DNA from: CAYRDC01 sp964422925
GTDB lineage: Bacteria; Bacteroidota; Bacteroidia; Chitinophagales; S012-47
DNA: 10,733 nucleotides
Direction of reading: 5' to 3'
NCBI GenBank assembly: GCA_964422925.1
Contig: CAYRDC010000047.1
Location: 1 to 10,733, forward strand
The notes under the pieces were generated by a model. That model was not told the DNA's origin, made no database searches, and saw nothing but the letters and a program-made list of their open reading frames with translations. Position numbers and translations under genes: made by a program. Of the stretch, positions 1 to 8,109 are shown in pieces; the stretch's first letter is position 1; every line of letters begins with the position of its first letter.

Positions 1-2364
1 TGATTCTATCATAAGCCATTGCTGTGAGGGCACCGGGTAAACCTTCAGCCCGGTTTCCACGGTATTGATTCCAACACCGCTTACCTGCAGCGTGTCGCAA
101 TGTGTATCGGATCCGGCCGCATTGGTCACTGTCAGGCATACCACGTAAGAACCACCATTCGCATAGGTGTGTGTTACATTCTGTCCACTTGCATTATTGC
201 CATCGCCAAAGTCCCAATCCCAGGTCACCGGGTCATTGGTTGAGGTATCCTGGAAGCTCACATCCAGGTTGGTGGCCGAATAGGTAAATCCGGCCACAGG
301 AGCCAATAACGGATAGATATCAGCCTGGTAACGAGGCAATACCTGGTAACCGGAATTATAGGGTTGGGCCGGATCGTATTGTCCGCCAATGCCCATAATC
401 ACCAGCAGGCTGTCAGTTGGAGCAGGGGTACCGTACAGGTCCACATCATTGTCGATGCGCATGACCAGCGTATCTGTTCCGTTGGTAATATCCACATTAA
501 ATCCGGAACCGGAATTTGTCCATTGCATTGTATCAATAATATGCCAGCCGATCAGCTTCACCAGGTTGGATTCGGTGGTTTCATCCAGGGTGGAGGTCAC
601 CATAGGATCCGGCAGCGGGTTATTGGACGAAGTCATCCAGAGGGTATCCGGGCCAATCTCCGTCAGGCCTCGGTACTGGGTTATGGTGCCGATGATGGAA
701 ACCGAATCGCCTTCTGTTACCGTATAGCCAAAGTTTTGGTTAAAGGAGAAAACGGATATGCCGCCTGTGGAATCATGCAAGGTAAACTGCAATCCGGAAG
801 GACGCAGGTTTACACCCAGTACCACTCCATTCAGCTGGCAATATACACCCATGGAATCGGCCAGTCCGGTAGAGTCTTCCGTGTGTATATCGGCAATGTC
901 ATACACCGGAATGGGCTGATCGCTTTCCAGGATAGTGATAGTAAGCGTATCCACATTAATGGTGGCATTATTGGTGGCATTTTGCAACACCAGGATAATG
1001 GTTTCGGCAGGTTCCTGAATCGTGTCGTCAATGACAGGTACGTTGATAGTTTGCGGAGTGTTGCTGTTAGCCGGGAAGGTAACTGTGGTGGGCGTGCTGA
1101 ATGTAAAGTCATTGCCCAGGGTGGCAGTACCTCCTACCAGGGCTACATCCACAGCCGTGGCGCTTCCATTGGGATTGCTGATACTGATAGTTACCTGCGC
1201 TTGTCCTGCCGATTCGTCCACATCGAAAGCATTGGTTGTAAAGGAAACTTCCGGATTCACCACAGTGCCGCAAGGGGTCATAGTATGAGCGCCCAATGAA
1301 TCAAAGGTATTGCTTGGGAATACGTACCATTGTGTGGCGCCAATAGTCCAGTCCGTTTCACCAACATGTACGTTTTCATTCCTGACCAGTGTATGATTGG
1401 CGGTGCTGCCGGAACCCACCGGCCAGCTTGATCCAGGATCCACCCCGATCACGCCAATGATATCCACGGTGTCTCCATTGGGATTGATCAACGCCAGGGC
1501 ATCATCCCCGTTGAAATGGGACACGCTTGGGAATGATAATGTTGTATCAGCCTGTGCCTGCATGACAGAATCTGCTGCATCGGTGGTAATCACATACACA
1601 TCCCCCGGATTGAGCATACCTACCGGGTTAAAGCTGTTGGTGAAAGCACCGCCATTCCCGGATTCGAACACTTCATAGCCTGAGAGATTAATGACACTGG
1701 AGGAAGGATTGTAAATTTCTATCCCTTTGTTGTTACCAGAACCTTCAATATATTCAGAGAAAAAGAGTTCTGAGCAAGGGACCGGCCCTGACGCGCAGGG
1801 AACCATTGTGTGGGTCCCGATGGAGTCAAAGGTGTTGATACTCAAAACAATCCATTGGGTGGAACTCAGGTTCCAGTCCATCGTTCCTCCATGAACCGTA
1901 TCGGCCCGTACCAAGGTGTGATCTTTTGTGGTTCCGGTGCCTACCGTCCAGTAACTACCCGGGTCAATGCCGATAACCCCGATCACATCCACGGTATCCA
2001 GGTTTGGATTGATCAATGCCAGGGCATCATCCCCGTTGAAGTGCGCCACACTGGGAAAAGACAGTGCCGTATCTGCTTTGGCTTGCAAGATACTGTCGGC
2101 CTGGTCAGTAGTGATCACATACACGCCCCCTGCCGGAAGAATACCGGTCAGGTTAAAGACATTGGTAAAGCTTCCCCCATTACCGGATTCAAAAACCTGG
2201 TATCCTGTCAGGTTTACATCCGCTCCGGTGGGATTGTAAATTTCCAGAGCTTTGTTATTACCCGTGCCTTCCACATATTCTGAAAAGAATAATTCAGAAC
2301 ATTGGGCAAAAATACCCGCAGCACTAAGCAACAAAGCGGCAGAAAAGGTAAAAAGTCTTTTCAT
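1..2364 (-). CDS. T9SS-secreted lamin-tail/Calx-beta/PKD domain protein (3' end cut by window)
   Basis: The reading frame is open from the ATG at 2364-2362 to the window edge, giving 788 visible residues and no stop, so the C-terminus lies outside. A signal peptide covers residues 1-20 (Lys-Arg, hydrophobic core, GIFA|Q cleavage). Two tandem lamin-tail (LTD) domains follow at about 22-190 and 197-365, each with FSEY.EG..NNK.(I/L)EIYNP, GYxVFESGNGG and FNGDDALALINP, and each bounded by Cys. A Calx-beta domain spans about 370-482 (VDESAGQ near its start). Residues about 486-685 look like two OB-fold-like beta barrels, as seen in extracellular nuclease-type proteins. A PKD domain spans about 688-762 (WDWDFGDG around 719). 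From about 767 the T9SS type A sorting domain begins (LKVYPVPS). Such proteins are exported by Sec, cross the outer membrane through T9SS and are released or anchored at the surface. No catalytic domain is visible, so an adhesive or structural role is inferred; the substrate is unknown. The domain calls are confident except the OB region. Confidence 0.9.
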   Translation of the reverse strand, partial: MKRLFTFSAALLLSAAGIFAQCSELFFSEYVEGTGNNKALEIYNPTGADVNLTGYQVFESGNGGSFTNVFNLTGILPAGGVYVITTDQADSILQAKADTALSFPSVAHFNGDDALALINPNLDTVDVIGVIGIDPGSYWTVGTGTTKDHTLVRADTVHGGTMDWNLSSTQWIVLSINTFDSIGTHTMVPCASGPVPCSELFFSEYIEGSGNNKGIEIYNPSSSVINLSGYEVFESGNGGAFTNSFNPVGMLNPGDVYVITTDAADSVMQAQADTTLSFPSVSHFNGDDALALINPNGDTVDIIGVIGVDPGSSWPVGSGSTANHTLVRNENVHVGETDWTIGATQWYVFPSNTFDSLGAHTMTPCGTVVNPEVSFTTNAFDVDESAGQAQVTISISNPNGSATAVDVALVGGTATLGNDFTFSTPTTVTFPANSNTPQTINVPVIDDTIQEPAETIILVLQNATNNATINVDTLTITILESDQPIPVYDIADIHTEDSTGLADSMGVYCQLNGVVLGVNLRPSGLQFTLHDSTGGISVFSFNQNFGYTVTEGDSVSIIGTITQYRGLTEIGPDTLWMTSSNNPLPDPMVTSTLDETTESNLVKLIGWHIIDTMQWTNSGSGFNVDITNGTDTLVMRIDNDVDLYGTPAPTDSLLVIMGIGGQYDPAQPYNSGYQVLPRYQADIYPLLAPVAGFTYSATNLDVSFQDTSTNDPVTWDWDFGDGNNASGQNVTHTYANGGSYVVCLTVTNAAGSDTHCDTLQVSGVGINTVETGLKVYPVPSQQWLMIES
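1270..2301 (-). repeat. Tandem duplication of the lamin-tail domain coding segment (two units, 525-bp period)
   Basis: Unit 1 is 2301-1795 (residues 22-190) and unit 2 is 1776-1270 (residues 197-365). They align without gaps at an offset of exactly 525 bp (175 codons). A hand alignment gives about 70 % amino-acid identity over 169 residues. Each unit starts and ends with a Cys at the same spacing (C22/C190 and C197/C365), suggesting one disulfide per domain. The best-conserved DNA block is 1481-1515 versus 2006-2040, 35 nt with a single silent difference. Confidence 0.9.
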
Positions 2365-2410
2365 ATCCCTGATTTTTGAGTGAATGAATGCAACAACACT
2401 AATGATTCAG

Positions 2411-2442
2411 TAAATATAAATGGTTTCAAACGGAATCCCCAA
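2411..2442 (-). promoter_or_regulatory. Candidate Bacteroidota-type promoter for the LTD/PKD protein gene
   Basis: On the minus strand, TATATTTA (complement of 2411-2418) matches the -7 consensus TAnnTTTG except for its last base. A TTG (complement of 2440-2442) lies 21 nt upstream as a possible -33 element. Transcription would begin roughly 40 nt before the ATG at 2364. There is no Shine-Dalgarno sequence before that ATG, as is usual in this phylum. The AT-rich spacer makes chance matches likely, so this is a weak call. Confidence 0.3.
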
Positions 2443-2464
2443 TGATTCGGGTTGAAAATGTGGT

Positions 2465-5281
2465 TCATTTTTCCGGTTTCAGCAGTTGGATTCCTGTAAC
2501 CCGGTCTTTTTTGACGGCCGGGACCCCATCCCGCATCCAGTCCGGCATGGGTTTTCCTTTGAGGTAATGATCGAAAAACTGGTTCATCCGGATGGTAAGA
2601 TCCAGCTTATTAGGCCTCCGGGTCAGGTTATGCTCTTCCTTGTTGTAGCTGAGCATCCATACAGGTTTTCCGAGGCGCCTGAGGGCAACAAAATATTCAA
2701 TGCCCTGGTACCACGGAACCGCCCCGTCATGGTCATTATGCATCATGAGCAACGGAGTTTGTACATTCGGGGCAAAAAAGACCGGTGAATTCTCATAATA
2801 CAGGTCAAAAGCATCCCACAGGCTGGCGCCAATGCGGCTTTGAGTGGTTTCATACTGAAACATCCGGCTCATGCCGCTTCCCCACCGGATTCCCCCATAA
2901 GCGCTAGTCATATTGGAAACTGGTGCACCCGCCATGGCTGCCGCAAAGCGGTTGGTTTGTGTAATGATATAGGCCACTTGGTAACCACCCCAACTTTGTC
3001 CTTGTAGCCCCATACGGGTTGAGTCGACTAAACCGGTTTTCAGTACTGCGTCCACTCCGGTGAGCACGCAGTCCAGGGCGCTTTGCCCGGGATGCCCTAT
3101 GCGATATCTTATATCGGGGATAAACACCACATAACCGTTACTGACATAAAAAACCGGGTCTATGGTGCTTCGCCTCGGTTCAGGCAGGATATACCGGTTC
3201 AGGCGATCGGAATAACGTTCATAAAAGTACACCAGCAAGGGCCGGGCACTGTCCTCTGCAGGTTCCGGAATATACAACAACCCCTGAAGGGTATCCCCGG
3301 CATGGTTTACCCAGCTAATCAACCGCACCTGCCCCCAGTAAAAGTTGTCTTGCCAGGGATTGGCCCGGCTGATACGTTTGGCTCCCGGAAAATCAAAATC
3401 AGAAAACCACAGATCAGGGAATTCATTGTACGATTCCCGCGTGAAAATGAATTTATCAGCAGTTCTTGCCTTTTGCAAGCCTGAGTAATAATAATCCCCA
3501 ATCAACAGGAGCTCCGGGGGAGCATCTTCCCGCCAGTCATACCGGAAAAAACCGGAGGCCTTGCTGCGCTTGTCAAAAGCTGAAAATATGGCTGACTCAT
3601 CGGTCCGGATAAATTCATTTTCCTTATCCAGGTCGATATAGCGGAAAACCAGTTTGTTCTCGCGTCCGAGGCCAAGTGTCAGGCAAACTGGCGCTTGATG
3701 CCCTTGCGGATCGACCCGCCAAATGTCATACCGGTCGTATAACAACAGCCACTTGTCGTCTTCGGTCCATCCGGCCGCTCCATATGCCCAGGGCACCCGG
3801 GGGATATCCACCTCTTCATCATACACCGGGAATGGAATTTTCTCACTGACATTCACTCTTTTACCACTATTCGTACTTTGCACATACCAGTTTTGCAGGT
3901 TAGGATCATACCAGTAAAAATATTTCCCCTCTGGGGACAGCCTGGGGTTAGCAGCCAGTTTTGTAGCCAGGGGTTCCGCTCCACCGGTCAACAGGTCAAC
4001 AGAATAAATGTCATAATAATACGGGCTTTCCCAGGAGCGCTGCACCAGGTACGGTTTTTCATCAATACCCACGGCAAACCTTGCTTCCCCCTTTTGCCCG
4101 GTCCTGACAACCGGGACCCGTTCATCAGCCAGTTGCCGAAACAACTTCTTGCGCGGTTCATAATAGGCCAGGTAGGTCCTGGTCTTTTCCGCTTTCAATT
4201 CCTTTTCCTGTTGTGGTTGCAGTTTAGGGTCCTTCCAGCTCCAAATGGTCACATGCACTTTTTCCTCCTCAAGGAGGGTGTCTTTCGGTTCTGATTCCGG
4301 TATGGGAGCTGTGCCGAGGTACAGCCGGGTTCCTTCTTCAGAGAACCACAAGGTGCCATTGGGAGAAGGAGCCCACCCGGAAGGCATGCCTGCCGTCAGG
4401 GTATCTGCGGCAAGAATTGCCTGCCGCTGACCGCTTTTCCAGTAGTAGAGCGCATAAACCGGGTTCTTTGCCTTCAGAGAATCATCCGAAGCCAGGAAAG
4501 CCGCTTGTCCGCCTTCCGGGTCCACAGCGGGGAGTTTATAGTGCACATGGCCCGTATCGCTGTAAACCAGTTTCTCCCTGGATGTGCTGAAAACAAAAAA
4601 TCCGTTTTGCCCAGTGGAATCAGTAGTAACCGTTGTAAATGCCAATGCATAACCATTTTTGGAAAAGGTCATTTCCCCGGCATGGCCGAAGGTCCATTCC
4701 CTTTGGGTTTCCAGATTCAAAATGTGAAGGATTTCCGGTTTTTTGGTTTTTTTCTTTGCCGCGGGCAAAGCAAGCGGTTCGTCCCTGCCAGCGCTGTCCG
4801 GCACTGAATCTGATACGGCAGGCATATACCGTGTCGTAAAGGCAATCCAATTCCCTTCGTGTTCCGGCACAGCCAGCTTGCTCAATCCGCCAAAAGCCAG
4901 CCGCTGGCCATTGGCTAGGTTCACAATTGCCAGGCTGTCGGCCAGTTTCTTTTCATCCGGCAGCTTATCCTTCTTCACCTGCCTGAATGCCCTTTTCGTT
5001 GGTTTTACCTTGTAAACCAAAAACCGGCCGTCATAAGTGAACCCGGGATTGTAGCCATTTTGAAAGGTGTCGTTCATTCCCATTCCGGTGTGGTATAAAA
5101 TCAGTGTGGGATCTCCATCCTCAGGCTGCAGGACATAAGCCACAAAAGCGCCATTGCTGGATATGGTGGCTGACTGGATGGAACGCCAGTAATCATAATC
5201 CCTATGCGTGAGGGACCGCTTTTCCTGGGCAGGCAGCCAACAACTCCAGCCCAGCATCAGCAGGAGAATCCATCGTTTCAT
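2465..5281 (-). CDS. Exported S9-family (prolyl oligopeptidase/DPP-type) serine peptidase
   Basis: 938 residues, complete, stop TGA at 2467-2465. The N-terminus is a Sec signal peptide (Lys-Arg, long Leu/Trp-rich core, probable cleavage LPA|Q at 18/19), so the mature enzyme is probably periplasmic; no T9SS sorting domain is present. Residues about 25-640 form a beta-rich region consistent with the S9 beta-propeller that restricts access to peptides. A Lys-rich linker (KKKTKK) near 175-182 probably loops out between blades. Residues about 650-925 are the alpha/beta-hydrolase domain. The triad can be assigned: nucleophile S763 in GQSWGGY, D852 in NDHDGAVPW, and H884 in EEHNL; the Tyr-rich VYFYERY around 685 is the expected oxyanion area. 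The family releases di- or oligopeptides, often after Pro or Ala, and in Bacteroidota serves peptide scavenging. The exact specificity cannot be read. It lies 59 bp downstream of parC on the same strand, with no convincing promoter or terminator between them, so read-through is possible. Confidence 0.92.
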   Translation of the reverse strand: MKRWILLLMLGWSCWLPAQEKRSLTHRDYDYWRSIQSATISSNGAFVAYVLQPEDGDPTLILYHTGMGMNDTFQNGYNPGFTYDGRFLVYKVKPTKRAFRQVKKDKLPDEKKLADSLAIVNLANGQRLAFGGLSKLAVPEHEGNWIAFTTRYMPAVSDSVPDSAGRDEPLALPAAKKKTKKPEILHILNLETQREWTFGHAGEMTFSKNGYALAFTTVTTDSTGQNGFFVFSTSREKLVYSDTGHVHYKLPAVDPEGGQAAFLASDDSLKAKNPVYALYYWKSGQRQAILAADTLTAGMPSGWAPSPNGTLWFSEEGTRLYLGTAPIPESEPKDTLLEEEKVHVTIWSWKDPKLQPQQEKELKAEKTRTYLAYYEPRKKLFRQLADERVPVVRTGQKGEARFAVGIDEKPYLVQRSWESPYYYDIYSVDLLTGGAEPLATKLAANPRLSPEGKYFYWYDPNLQNWYVQSTNSGKRVNVSEKIPFPVYDEEVDIPRVPWAYGAAGWTEDDKWLLLYDRYDIWRVDPQGHQAPVCLTLGLGRENKLVFRYIDLDKENEFIRTDESAIFSAFDKRSKASGFFRYDWREDAPPELLLIGDYYYSGLQKARTADKFIFTRESYNEFPDLWFSDFDFPGAKRISRANPWQDNFYWGQVRLISWVNHAGDTLQGLLYIPEPAEDSARPLLVYFYERYSDRLNRYILPEPRRSTIDPVFYVSNGYVVFIPDIRYRIGHPGQSALDCVLTGVDAVLKTGLVDSTRMGLQGQSWGGYQVAYIITQTNRFAAAMAGAPVSNMTSAYGGIRWGSGMSRMFQYETTQSRIGASLWDAFDLYYENSPVFFAPNVQTPLLMMHNDHDGAVPWYQGIEYFVALRRLGKPVWMLSYNKEEHNLTRRPNKLDLTIRMNQFFDHYLKGKPMPDWMRDGVPAVKKDRVTGIQLLKPEK

Positions 5282-5340
5282 AATAAAATCTTCGGGTCAG
5301 ATAAAAAGACTAATTTAGAAAGGACACAGGAATTTCCCGT

Positions 5341-8109
5341 TTAATCAAACAGTTCCCCCTGGATGGGTTCCTCCGGAGTATCTTCGCGCACTGTTTCATC
5401 ATCTTTCTCCAGGTTCCACTCAATAGTTGTTCCTGGGGTTACCGCTTCGGGTTTGGTTACCTTCACCTTGACTTCGGGAACCGGTTTTTTTGAATTGCCG
5501 GTTCCGTTGCCGGAAGTTTTTACCGGAACTTTGGGGGGCTTTTCCATCCCGGAAGAACCGGAAGGTTTCTTTCCGGGGGAGGTTGGTTTTCCGGGGAGGG
5601 ATGCTTCAGGCTCATCCTGCAGGGTAATGCCTGATATTTCCGGCCCGCCCAGCTTGTTGCCCACTGCCTTCCAGCCTTTCACATCAATAAATTCCGCTAA
5701 AGACAGGGTAAGGTTTTCCGGGTCCTTTTTTTTGAATTTTCTCCGGAACGATATGACGGGATTATCCCGCAGGCTGCAAACCACCAGTTTGTTCCGGTTG
5801 CCGGACGGGATAAACCGGAAGCGTTGCCCATGGGTCCTGGTTTCCACCTGGAAACGTTTCACAAAATAGGCTTTGCGCTCCCCGTCATAATACACAGCAG
5901 AAATAACCTGTTCAGGCCTGAAGAGGGTCACCAGCAGGGTTTTGTCAATATCAAAGCGGTTATCCAGCGAATGGTCACGGAGTTCATAAGAACCGTCTTT
6001 GTATATAGCCAGGATTTCATCTCCGGTATCAAATTCGCCCAGCAGGGTGCCGCGTTCTTCCGTATTCAGACGGCCCGTAACGGGGTCATACCAGATTTTG
6101 CGACCGCCAAGGGTACTGGCACCCAGCTCTTTCTGCACTACTTTCCGGATCGGGTATTTGGTCACAATATTTCCTTTCGCCCCGCGGCCCTTAATCGCCA
6201 GGGAACCGAAATCAAATTCAAAATCCTTGATCCTGGCGCGGCAGGATGGGCTCAAATAAATTTGCACTGTTTCCGACTCGCTGTTGGGATGAGCCGCGAA
6301 ATAAACTACTTTCGCCTGCTGGCTGCCTCCGGCCAGGTTGTATTCTTTATCCCGGGTAACCGATGTGACATTAAACCGCTTGGCATAATTACGCCCGCTG
6401 GCCGGATCGCTATAAATCATGTGGTACACCATGCGGTCATTTCCCTTTTCCCAAACCTGTACATGGATAATGCCCTTGCCCACAAAAGTTTTGTCCGAAA
6501 TCCGGGTAACCGCAAAATGCCCGTCCGACCGAAAAACGATGATATCGTCCAGGTCGCTGCACTCGCACACAAATTCCTCTTTCTTCAGCCCGAAGCCGAT
6601 AAATCCTTCTGCCCGGTTCACATACAGCTTCACATTATTGGCCGCCACCCGGGTTACCTGGATCTTGTCAAACTCGCGGATCTCGGTTTTGCGTTCCCGT
6701 CCTTTGCCGTATTTCTCCAGCAATTCCTCGAAATAGGCAATGGCATATTCGGTCAAATGGGCGAGGTGGTAGGCCACTTCTTTCAGTTCTTCCTCCAGCT
6801 TCAGGATATCATTCCTCGCCTTGTCCAGGTCATAGCGGCTGATCCGCTTAATTTTGATTTCCGTCAGCCGGATGATGTCTTCTTCCGTTACTTCCCGGTG
6901 CAGCGTGGGTTTGAAAGGTTCCAGCCCGTGGTCGATGGTTTCCAGTACCGACTCCCAGGTTTCACATTCCTCGATATCGCGGTATATCCGGTTTTCAATG
7001 AAGATGCGCTCCAATGAGGCGGCATGCCATTTTTCCTTTAATTCCTCCTGCCGGATTTCCAGTTCCCGTTTCAGCAGCTGCACCGTGTTATTCGTGGAAA
7101 TGCGCAGGATTTCATCCACCTCCAGAAAACGGGGCTTATCATCCACAATAACGCAGGCATTGGGCGAGATGCTGACTTCGCAATCGGTAAAGGCATACAG
7201 GGCATCCACAGTTTTATCGGGTGACACGCCAGCAGGAAGGTCAACGATAATTTCCACGTCCTGGGCAGTATTGTCTACTACCCGTTTGATTTTCAGCTTT
7301 CCTTTTTCATTGGCTTTTATGATGCTGTCAATCAGGGAAGAGGTGGTGGTTCCATAGGGCACATCCCGGATAATGAGCTGGTTTTTCCCGGCTACTTCAA
7401 TATGCGCGCGGATACGGATGCGGCCGCCCCGTTTTCCCCGCTGGTAATCGCTGACATCAATCATACCTCCCGTGGGAAAATCGGGCAGCAACTGGGTTTT
7501 CTTACCCTTCAGGACAGCTATGGAGCCTCTAACGAGTTCTATGAAATTGTGAGGCAGGATCCTGGTAGAAAGCCCTACGGCAATGCCTTCCACGCCTTGG
7601 GCAAGCACCAGCGGGAATTTCACCGGCAAATGCACGGGCTCCTTTTTTCGCCCGTCATAGGACAACTGCCATTCGGTGGTTTTCGGGTTGAATACCACCT
7701 GCAGGGCAAATGGTGTAAGGCGGGCTTCAATATAACGGGCCGCAGCGGCAGGATCGCCTGTCCGGATATCTCCCCAGTTTCCCTGGGTATCAATGAGCAA
7801 TTCCTTTTGCCCGAGATTTACAATGGCATCTCCGATGGCCGCGTCTCCATGTGGGTGGTATTGCATTGTCTGGCCGATAATATTGGCTACTTTATGGTAG
7901 CGGCCGTCATGCATTTGCCGCATAGCATGCAATATCCTTCTTTGCACGGGCTTCAACCCGTCAGCCAGGGCAGGAACTGCCCGTTCCAGGATAACATAAG
8001 AAGCATAATCAAGGAACCAATTCTCATACATCCCCTGAACAGGAAGACTTTCCTTCAGCCTATCCTGGTCATCCGTGTCATGACTCGTTTCTCGGTTTTC
8101 AGGCGACAT
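5341..8109 (-). CDS. parC: DNA topoisomerase IV subunit A
   Basis: 922 residues, complete. This is the DNA-cleaving subunit of the A2B2 topoisomerase IV, which passes one duplex through another to decatenate daughter chromosomes. The winged-helix/cleavage region (about 28-165) holds the catalytic pair R125-Y126 in AARYIEARL; the loop HPHGDAAIGDA (85-95) is the quinolone-determining region. I184 in LSTRILPHN is the position that intercalates into DNA. A tower and a long charged coiled coil reaching the C-gate follow (about 340-480), then a beta-pinwheel C-terminal domain (about 490-800). The gyrase signature GyrA box (QRRGGKG-like) was not found, and the gene is coupled to parE; both favour topoisomerase IV over gyrase. 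Residues 832-922 are a disordered tail rich in Pro, Lys, Gly and Ser, ending in an acidic stretch and QGELFD. The ATG at 8109 overlaps the parE stop by 11 nt; the next Met (M27) would remove only the variable N-terminus. Confidence 0.95.
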   Translation of the reverse strand: MSPENRETSHDTDDQDRLKESLPVQGMYENWFLDYASYVILERAVPALADGLKPVQRRILHAMRQMHDGRYHKVANIIGQTMQYHPHGDAAIGDAIVNLGQKELLIDTQGNWGDIRTGDPAAAARYIEARLTPFALQVVFNPKTTEWQLSYDGRKKEPVHLPVKFPLVLAQGVEGIAVGLSTRILPHNFIELVRGSIAVLKGKKTQLLPDFPTGGMIDVSDYQRGKRGGRIRIRAHIEVAGKNQLIIRDVPYGTTTSSLIDSIIKANEKGKLKIKRVVDNTAQDVEIIVDLPAGVSPDKTVDALYAFTDCEVSISPNACVIVDDKPRFLEVDEILRISTNNTVQLLKRELEIRQEELKEKWHAASLERIFIENRIYRDIEECETWESVLETIDHGLEPFKPTLHREVTEEDIIRLTEIKIKRISRYDLDKARNDILKLEEELKEVAYHLAHLTEYAIAYFEELLEKYGKGRERKTEIREFDKIQVTRVAANNVKLYVNRAEGFIGFGLKKEEFVCECSDLDDIIVFRSDGHFAVTRISDKTFVGKGIIHVQVWEKGNDRMVYHMIYSDPASGRNYAKRFNVTSVTRDKEYNLAGGSQQAKVVYFAAHPNSESETVQIYLSPSCRARIKDFEFDFGSLAIKGRGAKGNIVTKYPIRKVVQKELGASTLGGRKIWYDPVTGRLNTEERGTLLGEFDTGDEILAIYKDGSYELRDHSLDNRFDIDKTLLVTLFRPEQVISAVYYDGERKAYFVKRFQVETRTHGQRFRFIPSGNRNKLVVCSLRDNPVISFRRKFKKKDPENLTLSLAEFIDVKGWKAVGNKLGGPEISGITLQDEPEASLPGKPTSPGKKPSGSSGMEKPPKVPVKTSGNGTGNSKKPVPEVKVKVTKPEAVTPGTTIEWNLEKDDETVREDTPEEPIQGELFD
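8099..8109 (-). promoter_or_regulatory. parE-parC overlap, probable translational coupling site
   Basis: The minus-strand sequence ATGTCGCCTGA contains the parC start codon (8109-8107) and the parE stop codon TGA (8101-8099) in different frames. Ribosomes finishing parE end eight bases past the parC start, so re-initiation could keep the two subunits near the 1:1 ratio needed for A2B2 assembly. The overlap is seen directly; coupling is inferred. Confidence 0.7.

Noticed and set aside
364..1299. Plus-strand open frame of about 311 codons.
   Set aside because: It is antisense to the LTD/PKD protein, whose opposite frame has clear domains over the whole stretch; the plus-strand translation is low-quality, with no recognisable fold.
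2431..2450. Possible hairpin GAATC/GATTC downstream of the peptidase gene.
   Set aside because: Only about five base pairs plus a mismatch and no T-run; not a credible terminator.
5225..5281. Possible lipoprotein signal (Cys14) in the S9 peptidase.
   Set aside because: Residues before Cys14 (G-W-S) do not fit a lipobox, while LPA|Q just after gives a good signal peptidase I site.
5824..7017. Plus-strand open frame of about 397 codons.
   Set aside because: It is entirely antisense to parC, which has its catalytic and structural motifs here; a shadow caused by codon bias.
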